Positions 26,792-36,220 are shown, counted from the first letter of the stretch. The stretch: 64,000 nucleotides of DNA from Gammaproteobacteria bacterium (GCA_020832085.1 JAFIFJ010000098.1:40219-104218), one strand, 5' to 3'. Notes: generated from the letters alone by a model not told the origin. Numbers and translations are program-made.

Positions 26792-29269
26792 TCAGCCCGT
26801 ATCCCGCAGCACGATGGCCGGCGGTGTACGCACGACCTTGACGGTGCTGATGGTACCAATGGTGCCAATCAGCACGACCCCGATCAATGGCCCACCCAAC
26901 CAGATCCCCGGGTGCAGTCGGCCCGGAATCTGGAAGATCTGCTCCTGCAGAATCCAGACCGTGACCTCCGCCCCCACCGCCGCAAGAATGCCCGCAAACA
27001 GGCCCAGCGCAGCGAACTCGGTGACCAGCGCGCCGAGGATACGACGCCGTCCGGCCCCCAGCGCCCGCAGCAGACCAAACTCCCGCATGCGTTCATCCAT
27101 GCTCGACTGGATGGAGGCGATCAGCACCAGGGCACCCGCGATCAGCACCAGAGACAACACCACTTCCACCGCCAGGGTCACGCGCGCGACGATGCGTTGC
27201 ACCTGAGCCATGACCTCATCGATTTCGATCACCGTCACTGTCGGAAAGCGCCTCAACAAGCGCGTCAGAAACTGCTTTTCGTCAGCTTCAAGCCGGAAAC
27301 TGGTGAGCCAGGTGGCAGGCAGATCAGCCATCATGCTCGGCGTGGCGAGAATGAAGAAATTCGGTCGCATACTGTCCCAATCGACGGAGCGAAGACTCGC
27401 AATGCGGGCCTCGACCCGTCGATCCACGATATCGAACTCCAACCGGTCGCCGACGGAAAGCCCGGCTTCCTGGGCGTAGTTGGCATCCAGGGACAGCAAC
27501 GGTTCGGTCTCGTCAGGCTGCCACCACTCCCCTGCCACGACCCGGTTACCGGTCGGCAGATCCCAGGTCCAGCTCAGATTGCGTTCCCGACCGACACGGC
27601 TGCGCTCGTCAGTTTCGGAATCCACGGTGGGCACCCCGTTCACCGCCACCACGCGGCCGCGCATCATCGGGAAGAAGGCGTCACTGCCGGAGGCCTCGCT
27701 CTCGAGCATGTCCGTGATGGGTCTGACCTCTTCCGGGGCGATGTTCATGAGGAAGTGATTGGGCGCATCCTCAGGAACCTGATTGCGCCACTCATCCAGC
27801 AGCGCCGTGCGCAGCAGATAGAGGATGAGCAGCAGCATGATCGCAATGCCGAAGACCACGATCTGGACGCTGTTTTCGCGCCGTCTGCGCTGCAGGGCCG
27901 AAAGTGCAATGCGCCAGCCGCTGCCAGCCTGCATGCCGATGATGCGGCCGGTGCGCAGCAGCAGGTGGGCCAGGGTCATCAACACCGCCACCGTGCCGAA
28001 GGTGCCGAGGATGAGCCAGCCTGCCAGCACCATCGAATCCGCATACCACACCAGCAGCACCAGACTGCCGATGAGACCCGAGGCGTAGGCCAGCGCCATG
28101 GACGCATCATTGGGAGCGAGATCGCGGCGGATCACCCGCAGAGGACTCACGTCCCGCAGGCGCAGCAGGGGTGGCAGGGCGAAAGCCAGCAGACAGATGA
28201 AGCCGGTGATGCCTCCCACCAGAAAGGGTCTCAATCCAGGCGGCGGCAGGAACACGGGCACGAGTTCCGCGAACACGACGAGACCCAGCGCCTGCAGCCC
28301 CCAACCGAGCAGCAGGCCCACGGTGGTGGCCAGGGCCCCGAGCAGCAGCAGGCTGCCAAGGTAGGTGTTCTGGATTTCCTTGGGCGTCATCCCCAGGGTC
28401 TTGAGCACCGCCACCGCATCATGCTGGCGCTGACTGTAGCGATGAGCCGCCAGGGCCACCGCCACGCCGGAAAGAATGACGGCCAGCAGCCCACCTAAGA
28501 GCAGGAAGCTCTCGCCACGGGCCAATGCCCGGCCGATGGCGTCACTGCCGGTACGGATGTCCACCCAGTCAAAATGAGGACTCAGGCCGTCGCCGATCTC
28601 CTCCCGCCACGCCTCCAGGTCGCTGTCACTGCCCCGCAGCAGCAGGGCGTAGGACAGCCGGCTGCCGGGCTGGACGACGCCCGTGGCCTCCACGTCCGCG
28701 TAGCGCATCAGCAGGCGCGGGCCGAGATCGAAGAAGCTGCCGCCACGGTCCGGCTCCCGGGTGACCACAGCCGTAACGTCGAAGGTGGCATTGCCGACCT
28801 CGACCTCGTCGCCAAGCTCGAGGTCCAGGGCCGGCAGCAGCCGGCCGTCGAGCCAGACCTCGCCCGCCTCAGGCAATCGATCCGTATCCCGCCCGGGAAC
28901 GAAGGGCGCATCGGCCACCGCCAGGCTGCCGCGCAACGGATACCCGGGCGTCACCGCCTTCACCGAGACCAGCTGGCTGCGCTCAGGACCGAAGACCATG
29001 GAGCTGAAAGTCAGGGTGCGTGCGGTATCCAGACCACGCTCGCGGGCAAGCGCCTCCCACTCCTCGGGCACCGGCCGGGATCCGCGCACGACCCGATCCG
29101 CCGCCAGGAAGGCACTGCTTTCCACCACCAGGGCCTGCTGCAGGCGGTCAACGAAGATGGCAATGGCAGCCACCGTGCTGACCGCGATGATCAGTGCGGC
29201 CACCAGCAGGCTGAGTTCCCCACTCTTCCAGTCGCGCCACAGCAGCCGCGCGGGGACCCGAACATCCAT
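26792..29269 (-). CDS. ybbP: YbbP-like ABC transporter permease (FtsX/MacB fold)
   Basis: An 825-residue inner-membrane protein that partners the YbbA ATPase. After a first membrane segment (about 20-40) there is a large periplasmic domain, then groups of membrane segments in two FtsX-type blocks: an inner block around QRQHDAVAVLKTLGMTPKEI and a C-terminal block with MREFGLLRALGAGRRRIL. Start ATG 29269 has GGAGG seven bases upstream and begins five bases after the ybbA stop, so the pair is an operon. Substrate is unknown. By analogy with related FtsX-type transporters it may extrude a lipid or lipoprotein. Confidence 0.9.
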   Translation of the reverse strand: MDVRVPARLLWRDWKSGELSLLVAALIIAVSTVAAIAIFVDRLQQALVVESSAFLAADRVVRGSRPVPEEWEALARERGLDTARTLTFSSMVFGPERSQLVSVKAVTPGYPLRGSLAVADAPFVPGRDTDRLPEAGEVWLDGRLLPALDLELGDEVEVGNATFDVTAVVTREPDRGGSFFDLGPRLLMRYADVEATGVVQPGSRLSYALLLRGSDSDLEAWREEIGDGLSPHFDWVDIRTGSDAIGRALARGESFLLLGGLLAVILSGVAVALAAHRYSQRQHDAVAVLKTLGMTPKEIQNTYLGSLLLLGALATTVGLLLGWGLQALGLVVFAELVPVFLPPPGLRPFLVGGITGFICLLAFALPPLLRLRDVSPLRVIRRDLAPNDASMALAYASGLIGSLVLLVWYADSMVLAGWLILGTFGTVAVLMTLAHLLLRTGRIIGMQAGSGWRIALSALQRRRRENSVQIVVFGIAIMLLLILYLLRTALLDEWRNQVPEDAPNHFLMNIAPEEVRPITDMLESEASGSDAFFPMMRGRVVAVNGVPTVDSETDERSRVGRERNLSWTWDLPTGNRVVAGEWWQPDETEPLLSLDANYAQEAGLSVGDRLEFDIVDRRVEARIASLRSVDWDSMRPNFFILATPSMMADLPATWLTSFRLEADEKQFLTRLLRRFPTVTVIEIDEVMAQVQRIVARVTLAVEVVLSLVLIAGALVLIASIQSSMDERMREFGLLRALGAGRRRILGALVTEFAALGLFAGILAAVGAEVTVWILQEQIFQIPGRLHPGIWLGGPLIGVVLIGTIGTISTVKVVRTPPAIVLRDTG

Positions 29270-29273
29270 GGCC

Positions 29274-29987
29274 TCAGCCTCCGGCCGCGGCGGCTGCCGC
29301 TGGTTCCGCCAGCAGGCGGCCGGCATCGATGGTCAAGGCCCGGTCGCAGCGCCGCGCCAGCGCCGGATCGTGGGTCACGAGGATCAGGGTGGTCCCGAAC
29401 TCCCGATTCAGTTCGAACAGCAAATCGGCAATGTGCTCGCCCGTGGTCCGGTCCAGGTTGCCGGTGGGCTCGTCGGCAAACAGCACCGCAGGTTGCGCCG
29501 CGAAGGCCCGGGCGATGGCCACCCGCTGCTGCTCACCTCCGGACAGCTGCCGCGGCTGGTGATCGACGCGATTGCCGAGACCCACGCGCTCGAGCAGTTC
29601 CCGGGCCTTGGCTGCGGCATCCCGGTCACCGCGCAATTCCATGGGCAGCATGACGTTCTCGAGGGCATCGAGGCTGGCCAGCAGCTGGAAGTTCTGGAAG
29701 ACGAACCCCACCAGACGCCCCCGCAGCCGCGCCCTTGCCTCTTCGTCCATGGCGGTGAGATCGTGATCATCAAGCAGGATGCGGCCGCCGGTGGGTTCAT
29801 CGAGTCCGGCCAGCAATCCCAGCAGCGTGGTCTTGCCCGAACCGGAAGCGCCGACCAGGGCCACACTTTCGCCACGCTTGATTTCGAGGTTGACGCCCGC
29901 CAGTATCTGCAGTGGCCCAGCGGCCGTCCTGACAGTTTTCTCCAAATCGCGAGCCAACAGCATGGGTCCATTCGTGACTGCATTCAT
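29274..29987 (-). CDS. ybbA: YbbA-like ABC transporter ATP-binding protein
   Basis: A 237-residue ATPase of the LolD/MacB type with Walker A GASGSGKTT, signature LSGGEQQRVAIARA, Walker B VLFADEPTGNLD and the switch His in LVTHD. The gene order tesA / ybbA-ybbP matches E. coli. ATG 29987 overlaps the ATG of the divergent tesA gene (CATG, 29985-29988). A later in-frame ATG at 29963 is possible and would separate the two starts; neither has a strong ribosome binding site. Confidence 0.92.
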   Translation of the reverse strand: MNAVTNGPMLLARDLEKTVRTAAGPLQILAGVNLEIKRGESVALVGASGSGKTTLLGLLAGLDEPTGGRILLDDHDLTAMDEEARARLRGRLVGFVFQNFQLLASLDALENVMLPMELRGDRDAAAKARELLERVGLGNRVDHQPRQLSGGEQQRVAIARAFAAQPAVLFADEPTGNLDRTTGEHIADLLFELNREFGTTLILVTHDPALARRCDRALTIDAGRLLAEPAAAAAAGG

Positions 29988-30660
29988 GCGTTTATGCCTG
30001 CTTCCAATCCTGGGAGTGATCATTCTGAGCCTGGCCGTCCCAGTACGGGCCGGAACGGTTCTGGTGGTTGGCGACAGCATCAGCGCTGCCTACGGCATGA
30101 GCACCGACGAGGGCTGGGTACACCTGCTGGAGCGGAGGCTGCAGCAGCTCGACCCCGCGTTCGCAGTGGTGAACATGAGCCTGAGTGGTGAGACCACCGG
30201 CGGCGGGCTGGCGCGCCTGCCGGATGCCTTGCGACGTCACGCACCGGATGTCGTGATCATCGAGCTCGGCGGCAACGACGGCCTTCGAGGATATCCGATT
30301 GACCGGATCCACGCCAACCTGGGTCGAATGGTAACAGCCTCCCTGGAAAGTGGGGCCGAAGTGCTGCTGGTGGGGATGCATATCCCCCCCAACTACGGCC
30401 AGCGCTACGTGGAAGCCTTCCACGGCATCTTCCATGATCTCGCTGCGGAACATGACGTGCCCCTCGTGCCCTTCCTGCTCGAAGGCGTCGCCACGGACGA
30501 GACGCTGATGCAACGGGACGGGATTCACCCCACCGCAGCTGCCCAGCCGCGGCTGCTGGACAATCTCTGGCCCGAACTTGAGTCCATGCTCAACAGCCAC
30601 CTCGAACGCCTGACCCTGAGGGACTCCGCGGACTCCCGCCGCTCCGCCTCAGGGGGGTGA
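29986..30660 (+). CDS. tesA: Arylesterase / thioesterase I TesA
   Basis: A 224-residue periplasmic SGNH-family hydrolase acting on acyl-CoA and other esters. It has a signal peptide (about 1-22, ending PVRA), block I GDSISAAYGM with the nucleophile Ser, GG..D in IIELGGNDGLRG, and the catalytic Asp/His in RDGIHPTAAAQP. It is divergent from ybbA with overlapping start codons, as described there. The ATG at 29986 has no clear ribosome binding site, but the signal peptide starts exactly there. E. coli TesA has similar length and layout. Confidence 0.93.
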   Translation: MRLCLLPILGVIILSLAVPVRAGTVLVVGDSISAAYGMSTDEGWVHLLERRLQQLDPAFAVVNMSLSGETTGGGLARLPDALRRHAPDVVIIELGGNDGLRGYPIDRIHANLGRMVTASLESGAEVLLVGMHIPPNYGQRYVEAFHGIFHDLAAEHDVPLVPFLLEGVATDETLMQRDGIHPTAAAQPRLLDNLWPELESMLNSHLERLTLRDSADSRRSASGG

Positions 30661-30739
30661 CCGCCCACAAGTCCCAACTTTCCGTCATCATTCCTTTAGA
30701 ATGGGGTCGGCAACGTTGCACGCCGGCCAGAGGCGGGAG

Positions 30740-31405
30740 ATGGAATTGTCAAACACCAACCGGGCACGATCGGACACCCGGCAGAATCTGATCCTGTCGG
30801 CCCTGCACCTGTTTGCCGAACAGGGGATCGACGCGGTGTCCATGCGCACGATCAACGCAGCCGCAGGCGCGCGCAATGCATCGGCCGTGCATTACCACTT
30901 CGGCAACAAGTTCGGGATCATCGAAGCCATCATCGGCTTCATCAAGGACGAACTCGACGGCCATCGCCTGCCGGCCCTGGAAGTACTGGAAAAGCGGGCC
31001 GCCGAGGGTGAGCCTCCCGGGACCCGGGAAGTGATGTGGGCGGCCCTGAAGCCCTACGATTCACTGAACCGGACACCCGAATACGGCCGTTCGTCCATCC
31101 GGTTTCTGGCCCGCATTCAGACCGACATGAATGCGGACATCCAGAATGCCCTCAAGCGCGATCCCCACGAGATCGCCCAGCGCTTCGACGCCCTGCTGGC
31201 CCAGGCCCTGCCCGATCTGCCCAGCGACGTCCGCCAGACACGCTATCTCTACTGCTGGACACTGATGGTCCAGAGCTTCGCCGGGACGGGAAACTGGCGG
31301 GACACGACCTTCGGCAATCTCCGCGCCGCCACCGGCGATGCCGCACTGCTGCGATTCTTCGATTTCATGGTCGGCGGTCTCGAAGCCCCCATCACCCAGC
31401 CATGA
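30740..31405 (+). CDS. TetR/AcrR-family transcriptional regulator
   Basis: A 221-residue regulator with an N-terminal helix-turn-helix (about 10-57: ILSALHLFAEQGIDAVSMRTI, then AVHYHFGNKFGIIEAII) typical of TetR repressors, and a helical ligand-binding C-terminus. ATG 30740 is preceded by AGAGG at suitable spacing. An upstream ATG at 30701 lacks one and overlaps a TAGAAT that could be a -10 element. It lies between tesA and the diguanylate cyclase gene on the same strand. Its target is unknown; metabolic TetR proteins often act on fatty-acid or efflux genes. Confidence 0.88.
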   Translation: MELSNTNRARSDTRQNLILSALHLFAEQGIDAVSMRTINAAAGARNASAVHYHFGNKFGIIEAIIGFIKDELDGHRLPALEVLEKRAAEGEPPGTREVMWAALKPYDSLNRTPEYGRSSIRFLARIQTDMNADIQNALKRDPHEIAQRFDALLAQALPDLPSDVRQTRYLYCWTLMVQSFAGTGNWRDTTFGNLRAATGDAALLRFFDFMVGGLEAPITQP

Positions 31406-31430
31406 GACTCTGCCGGCAGCCTGCGGGGAG

Positions 31431-33803
31431 ATGCCAACCGTGATCGGAGCAGGCCAGGGACCGGTCTGCCATCGCATCAGACCCGTCGCGGCGAGCGTCA
31501 TTGCCTGGATCCTGGTCACCCTGCTTGGTCTTTCCGGCTGTACTGCCCCCCCTTCATCCGATCAGCGCCTTCCCCTTGGTGGGAACGGCGCCTTCCTCTT
31601 CGATCGGGGCGCGACGCTGAGCGCAGAAGACGTACTGCTGCAGGCGGGTGGCGAGTCCTTCACCCCTCTGGCCAGACATCAGACGCGACTGGGCTACAAC
31701 GCCGATCACCTCTGGCTGCACGTGCAGCCACCGACAACCTTCGCCGACGGCAATTTCCATGTGGTGCTTGATCCGGCCCTGCTCGACGAGGTCGAGCTGC
31801 ATCACTTCCGCCGCGATGCCAGCGTCCGATCCAAGCGGCTGACACCCCACCAGCCCCTGCTGGAACGGGAAGTCCCCATTCGGGGCTTCGGTTTCCGCGT
31901 CCGCGGCTACGATGCCGGTCAGGACACGCTCCTGCTCAGCGTCCGCACCGAGGGCAACCTGGCCCTGAACGGCTGGCTGCTCGACGATCGCGGGCTCGAA
32001 CGACATCGCATCCGCAATGCAATTCGTGACACGCTCTTTCTCGGCAGCATGCTGCCCCTGATCGTGCTCAACCTGCTGCTGTTCGCCGTCCTGCGCGCAC
32101 GCAGCCTGCTCTACCTGTCCCTGTTTGCGATGGCGACAGTCGGCCATCACCTGATCAGCCATGATCTGCTGGCCATCCTGGGACCGGAGCAGCCCTTCGC
32201 CGCCCCGCACCGGCTCTATCTCGCCGCCATCCTGCTGTCTGGCCTCGGTGCCATGCTGTTCACCCGCCACGCGCTCATCCTGCCCCGGGCCAACCCAAGG
32301 CTCGACCAGATCATCGTCGGCGTCGCAGCCGTCATCGGCGTGAGCCTCCTGGCCGTGCCGCTGCTGCCCCTTGCGTGGCTCTATCCCCTGACCGTGGCCA
32401 CATCGCTGGTGGGGACGCCCATCATGCTCATTGCGGCGGCCATACGCTGGCGTCAGGGGGATCCCACGGCCCGCATCCTGGTCTTGACCTGGAGCATCCT
32501 GCTGCTCGGCATCATCCTCATGACCACCTATCGGGCCGGCTGGTTGCCGGTACCGGTCGTCACCGAGGCCAATACCTATCTGCTGAGCGTGCTGTCGGTG
32601 CTGCTGCTCACTTTCGCCATCGTCCACCGCCTGCTGGTCCTCGGAGACCCCCGCACCGTGGGCAACGTCAACATGAACGCAGCCTCAGCCGCGGCCGAAG
32701 AAGGCGACCGCATGATCGGTGAACTCGAGCGCCGACTGCACCTTCACAACCGGGAACTGCGCGTCGTGAACAAGCGGCTGGCGGCGCTCAGTGCCGAGAC
32801 TGAACACCATGTCCAGACCCTGAGCGTGCTGTTCGCCTCGTCCGTGGCCATCCATCGCACTGACGATATCGACGAACTGCTGCAGACTTCCCTCGGCCAG
32901 CTTGGCGAGCTGTTCCCCAATCACGGCTTCGGCATCGTCATTCTCGGTGACCGCAAGTCGGATGTGCGCTATCGGGCCTTTCTGCGCATCGCCGCCCCCC
33001 TGCAGGCCCTGCTCACCGACAATGCGCAGCTGCTCGGCTCCACCGTACGCTCGACCCTCCGCTCCCTGCTGCTGGCAGCCAGCGAAGCCGAACCCGTCAC
33101 CGCCGCCCAGGCCCAGCACGGTGGCTGGCAGTTTCTCGAGATGCCCGACCGCAGCCGGGAGGCCTACGGCTATCTGATCATCGCCGGCGCCGACCTCGCA
33201 CCGCGTTCAGTGGAGGTCCTGAGCGTGTTCTGCAGCCAGATCACCACCGCCATCGAGAACCGCAGACTGTCCCGTGAACTCGAGGAGCTGGCCCATACCG
33301 ATCCGCTCACCGGGATCGGCAACCGCAAGGTCCTCGATGCCGCCCTCGACGACGCCATCCGCAACGCCAGCTCCGCACCCCAGATCGAGTTCTGTGCCCT
33401 GGTAGTGGACGTCAACAGTCTGAAGCCCATCAACGACCAGTACGGCCATGAAGCGGGCGACGCCGTCATCATGCACGTGGCCCGGGTCCTCCGGGCCTGC
33501 CTGCGGCGGGAGGACACCCTGGCCCGAAGCGGTGGCGACGAGTTCATCGTGCTCTGCGCCAACACGCTGCCGCCCGGCGCCGAGGAACTGGCCGACCGCA
33601 TTCACCGTCGGCTGGCGCTGCATCCCGTGCCCAGATTCCGCAATGCAGCTTTCGACCACGATTTCTTCGCGACGGTGTCCATCGGCATCGCCAGCTCCAT
33701 CGACGCCAGCCCCGACCAGGTTCTGGCCGTGGCCGATGCACGCATGTACGACGCCAAGGAAAGGCACTATGCGAGCGCGGCGCGGCGCACGTCCAACCCT
33801 TGA
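31431..33803 (+). CDS. Seven-TM membrane diguanylate cyclase (7TMR-DISM type, GAF, GGDEF)
   Basis: A 790-residue inner-membrane enzyme expected to make cyclic di-GMP. An N-terminal export segment ends in LGLSGC, which looks like a lipobox. A periplasmic beta domain of 7TMR-DISMED2 type follows (about 45-190), then about seven membrane helices (about 200-410), a coiled coil (about 430-470), a GAF-like domain (about 470-610) and GGDEF (about 625-780). The active motif SGGDEF is intact at about 701-705, and RRED five residues before it is a product-inhibition I-site. ATG 31431 lies directly after GGGGAG; GTG 31440 fits that box better and may be the start. Confidence 0.88.
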   Translation: MPTVIGAGQGPVCHRIRPVAASVIAWILVTLLGLSGCTAPPSSDQRLPLGGNGAFLFDRGATLSAEDVLLQAGGESFTPLARHQTRLGYNADHLWLHVQPPTTFADGNFHVVLDPALLDEVELHHFRRDASVRSKRLTPHQPLLEREVPIRGFGFRVRGYDAGQDTLLLSVRTEGNLALNGWLLDDRGLERHRIRNAIRDTLFLGSMLPLIVLNLLLFAVLRARSLLYLSLFAMATVGHHLISHDLLAILGPEQPFAAPHRLYLAAILLSGLGAMLFTRHALILPRANPRLDQIIVGVAAVIGVSLLAVPLLPLAWLYPLTVATSLVGTPIMLIAAAIRWRQGDPTARILVLTWSILLLGIILMTTYRAGWLPVPVVTEANTYLLSVLSVLLLTFAIVHRLLVLGDPRTVGNVNMNAASAAAEEGDRMIGELERRLHLHNRELRVVNKRLAALSAETEHHVQTLSVLFASSVAIHRTDDIDELLQTSLGQLGELFPNHGFGIVILGDRKSDVRYRAFLRIAAPLQALLTDNAQLLGSTVRSTLRSLLLAASEAEPVTAAQAQHGGWQFLEMPDRSREAYGYLIIAGADLAPRSVEVLSVFCSQITTAIENRRLSRELEELAHTDPLTGIGNRKVLDAALDDAIRNASSAPQIEFCALVVDVNSLKPINDQYGHEAGDAVIMHVARVLRACLRREDTLARSGGDEFIVLCANTLPPGAEELADRIHRRLALHPVPRFRNAAFDHDFFATVSIGIASSIDASPDQVLAVADARMYDAKERHYASAARRTSNP

Positions 33804-33842
33804 GCGCCACGGCAGGCCCGAACGATAGCCCATCGCGGGAGC

Positions 33843-33876
33843 TGCCCGGAGCGCAGCGCAGGGGAACGATGGCGTG
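33843..33876 (+). repeat. Distant copy of the REP-like core
   Basis: GCCCGGAGCGCAGCGCAGGG followed by GAACGATGGCGTGG, nearly the same as the cores near 3.7 and 3.9 kb. It lies in the short gap between two convergent genes, a usual place for REP elements. It may help stop transcription from both sides. Confidence 0.75.
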
Positions 33877-33887
33877 GCAGCGAGCCC

Positions 33888-34661
33888 TTACAGCGAGCTG
33901 ACCAGGTGGCCGCCGTCGATCACGATGCTGTCGCCGGTCATATGGGCCGAGGCTTCGGAGGCCAGCAGCAGCAGCGCGCCGTCATAGTCCTCGAGTTCGC
34001 CGGTCCGGCGCTGAGGGATGGGCTTCAGGAAGGCTTCCCGGGCATCGCTCTCGAGCAGGGTTGCACTGACGGCACTGAGGAAGTAGCCGGGAGCCAGCGC
34101 ATTGCAGCGAATGCCGTAGCGGGCACCCTCCAGGGCAATCTGCTTGGTGAGCTGGATCACGGCCGCCTTGGACACAGCGTAGGGCGTCACGCCCTTCTGC
34201 TGCCGGTAGGACAGAATGCTGGCGATGTTGACGATGTTGCCGCCGCGCTTGGCCTCGATCCAGCGCCGGGATGCCTCCCGGGAGACCATCCACACGCCCT
34301 TGACGTTGGTGGCCATCACCGCATCCCAGTCCCCTTCGTCCAGCGTGATGTAGGTGAACACGCCGGGCTCCATGCCGGCATTGTTGATCACCACGTCCGG
34401 CATGCCGAACGCCTCCTCAGCCTGGGCGAAGCCATGACGGATGCTCTCACTGCTGCGCACATCCATCTCGATGCAGGCTGCTTCGTGCCCAGCACCCTTG
34501 AGCTCGTCGATGCGGGCCAGCAGCTTGTCCATGCGTCGGGCCGCCAGGACCACCCGGGCACCGGCGCCAGCGAGCACGCCGGAGAAGTGATGGCCAAGGC
34601 CGCTCGAAGCACCCGTGATGAGCACGGTCTTACCGGCCAGCGAAAAGCGATCCAGGGTCAT
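33888..34661 (-). CDS. SDR-family oxidoreductase
   Basis: A 257-residue NAD(P)-dependent classical short-chain dehydrogenase: TGASSGLG nucleotide loop, NNAG motif, catalytic Ser in NIASILS and the YAVSK Tyr/Lys pair, then the C-terminal GDSIVIDGGH. The Arg pair in LAARRMDK fits NADP preference. ATG 34661 has AAGGAG about eight bases upstream, and the gene begins 20 bp after trhO on the same strand. The substrate cannot be told; 3-oxoacyl or sugar/polyol reduction are common roles. Confidence 0.88.
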   Translation of the reverse strand: MTLDRFSLAGKTVLITGASSGLGHHFSGVLAGAGARVVLAARRMDKLLARIDELKGAGHEAACIEMDVRSSESIRHGFAQAEEAFGMPDVVINNAGMEPGVFTYITLDEGDWDAVMATNVKGVWMVSREASRRWIEAKRGGNIVNIASILSYRQQKGVTPYAVSKAAVIQLTKQIALEGARYGIRCNALAPGYFLSAVSATLLESDAREAFLKPIPQRRTGELEDYDGALLLLASEASAHMTGDSIVIDGGHLVSSL

Positions 34662-34681
34662 GCGTCGGTCTCCTTGATGGG

Positions 34682-35521
34682 TTATGCGCGACTGCGGCAA
34701 TGGCGGGAAATGCCGGTGGATTGTGGTGAAGACTCGTCAACCGGTGCCGCGGCGTCAGCCCCGTGGGGTTGTCCGCAGTCCGGGCACAAGGACAGGTCAC
34801 CGGGCTCGAGGCCGTTGCCGAGCCCCACCCGATCGTCGAACACGAAGCACTCACCCTGCCAGCGACTGCGCTCGGGCGAGGTTTCGGCAAGATAGGCCAG
34901 AATGCCGCCGCGAAGCTCATGCACGCGCTTGAAGCCCTGCCCGCGCATCCAGGCCGCCGCCTTGGTGCAGCGGATGCCGCCGGTACAGTAGATGGCCACT
35001 TCCGGCGTCAGCTGCGGGTCCAGATGAGCTTCGACCCAGGCCGGGAACTGGCGAAAGCTGTCGGTGTGAGGATCCACCGCACCCTCGAAGCGGCCGACCG
35101 CCACTTCGTAATGGTTGCGGACGTCGATCACCGGGACCGCCGGGTCCTCGAGCAGGCGATTCCACTGCTCCGCTGATGCCTCGATGGCGTCGTCAAAGTG
35201 CAGCGGCGCATCGCCACGGCCGAGGGCGACGATCTCCTCCCGCAACCGCACTCTGAGGCGGCGGAAGGGCCTCACCTCACCGGCGGGACTGCGCTGAAGC
35301 TGCACCTGAGACGGCGTCAGCACACCGGCCAGCATGGCTTCCACGGCATCGATCTGCCGCGCTGTGCCGGCGATGCTCAGATTGATGCCTTCAGACGCAA
35401 TCAGCACGGTGCCGAGCACGCCGATCCGACCCGCAGCCGCCTCGATACGATCACGCAGCGCCGCCGGGTCAGCAACCGGGCAGAACCGATATCCCGTGGC
35501 GACCTGGACCCCTTCAACCAT
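34682..35521 (-). CDS. trhO: tRNA uridine(34) hydroxylase TrhO (rhodanese-domain)
   Basis: A 279-residue enzyme that makes 5-hydroxyuridine at the wobble position of tRNA; formerly YceA. It has the N-terminal ferredoxin-like part (TVLIASEGINLSIAGT), the rhodanese domain with VIDVRNHYE and the active Cys loop CTGGIRC, and a C-terminal cysteine pair CPDCGQP. ATG 35521 has GGGAGG nine bases upstream. The start lies inside the 3' end of bolA by eight bases, so the two are co-translated. Confidence 0.93.
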   Translation of the reverse strand: MVEGVQVATGYRFCPVADPAALRDRIEAAAGRIGVLGTVLIASEGINLSIAGTARQIDAVEAMLAGVLTPSQVQLQRSPAGEVRPFRRLRVRLREEIVALGRGDAPLHFDDAIEASAEQWNRLLEDPAVPVIDVRNHYEVAVGRFEGAVDPHTDSFRQFPAWVEAHLDPQLTPEVAIYCTGGIRCTKAAAWMRGQGFKRVHELRGGILAYLAETSPERSRWQGECFVFDDRVGLGNGLEPGDLSLCPDCGQPHGADAAAPVDESSPQSTGISRHCRSRA

Positions 35522-35831
35522 GGCGCCCGCCTCCCAGGCAGGCCGGCGACTCTGGAACGGCACCAAAGCGGGCTTCCCACTCCGCCGGGGTGTAGGTGTG
35601 CAGGGCCAGCGCGTGGACGCCGCCGGCCAGCTCTGCTGCCAGGATGCGATTGATGCGCCGATGGCGGGCGACCAGCCGCTCGGAAGCGAAGACGTCGGCC
35701 ACCAGGACCACCTTGAAGTGGGTCTCCGAATCCGGCGGCACGTTGTGGCTGCTGCTTTCGTTGACGACTTCGAGATACCTAGGCTCGACCGCCTCGAGCA
35801 GCTTGGATTCGATGGTAGCCTGAATACTCAT
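35514..35831 (-). CDS. bolA: BolA family protein
   Basis: A 105-residue BolA protein, the same length as E. coli BolA, with LEVVNESSSHNVPPDSETHF, the conserved HRRINRIL helix and VHALALHTYTPAEW. BolA partners monothiol glutaredoxins in iron-sulfur trafficking and can bind DNA. ATG 35831 has GGAGG about six bases upstream. It is the first gene of a bolA-trhO-SDR run. Confidence 0.95.
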   Translation of the reverse strand: MSIQATIESKLLEAVEPRYLEVVNESSSHNVPPDSETHFKVVLVADVFASERLVARHRRINRILAAELAGGVHALALHTYTPAEWEARFGAVPESPACLGGGRHG

Positions 35832-35946
35832 GTCCGCCTCCGACGATTCGCGGGGAGCGGATTGTAGCCTGAGTGGGCGCTGGACTGCTTCCCGCAAGCG
35901 AGCAGCAGGGTGCCAGGACGGACTGCACCCCCGACGGTGGAGCACT

Positions 35947-35984
35947 CGGGATCGGGATCGGGATCGCTATCGGGATCGGGATCG
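35947..35984 (+). repeat. (GGGATC)n hexamer tract
   Basis: About six tandem copies of a hexamer, CGGGAT with one changed unit (CGCTAT) in the middle. Low-complexity DNA of this kind is prone to length change by slippage. Confidence 0.8.
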
Positions 35985-36188
35985 AAAAACCCGGCGCCTG
36001 GCCACGAGCCTCTGGACGTTCATCGTCGCCCAACACGTTACGTGGCCTGGGAGGCTCTGAACGGGGATCACGAGACGGAGCAAGGGCTGAACGGAGTTCA
36101 TTGAAGCGCATGGCGGCGATGCTAAGCCGATCGGGTGGAAGGGGCTGGTGGGCGAAGGAAGCCTGGGTTGCACAGCGAGGTCGTGGGG

Positions 36189-36220
36189 TCGATTTCGATT
36201 TCGATTTCGATACCGATCCC
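36189..36220 (+). repeat. (GATTTC)n hexamer tract
   Basis: Three tandem CGATTT units followed by CGATACCGATCCC. It sits in the same intergenic region as the (GGGATC)n tract, and its end is complementary to that tract. Confidence 0.75.

Noticed and set aside
25520..28498. 992-codon plus-strand open frame opposite bax and ybbP
   Set aside because: Starts inside ttcA and is Gln/His/Arg-rich low-complexity sequence, as expected of an antisense frame; both minus-strand genes are clear by homology.
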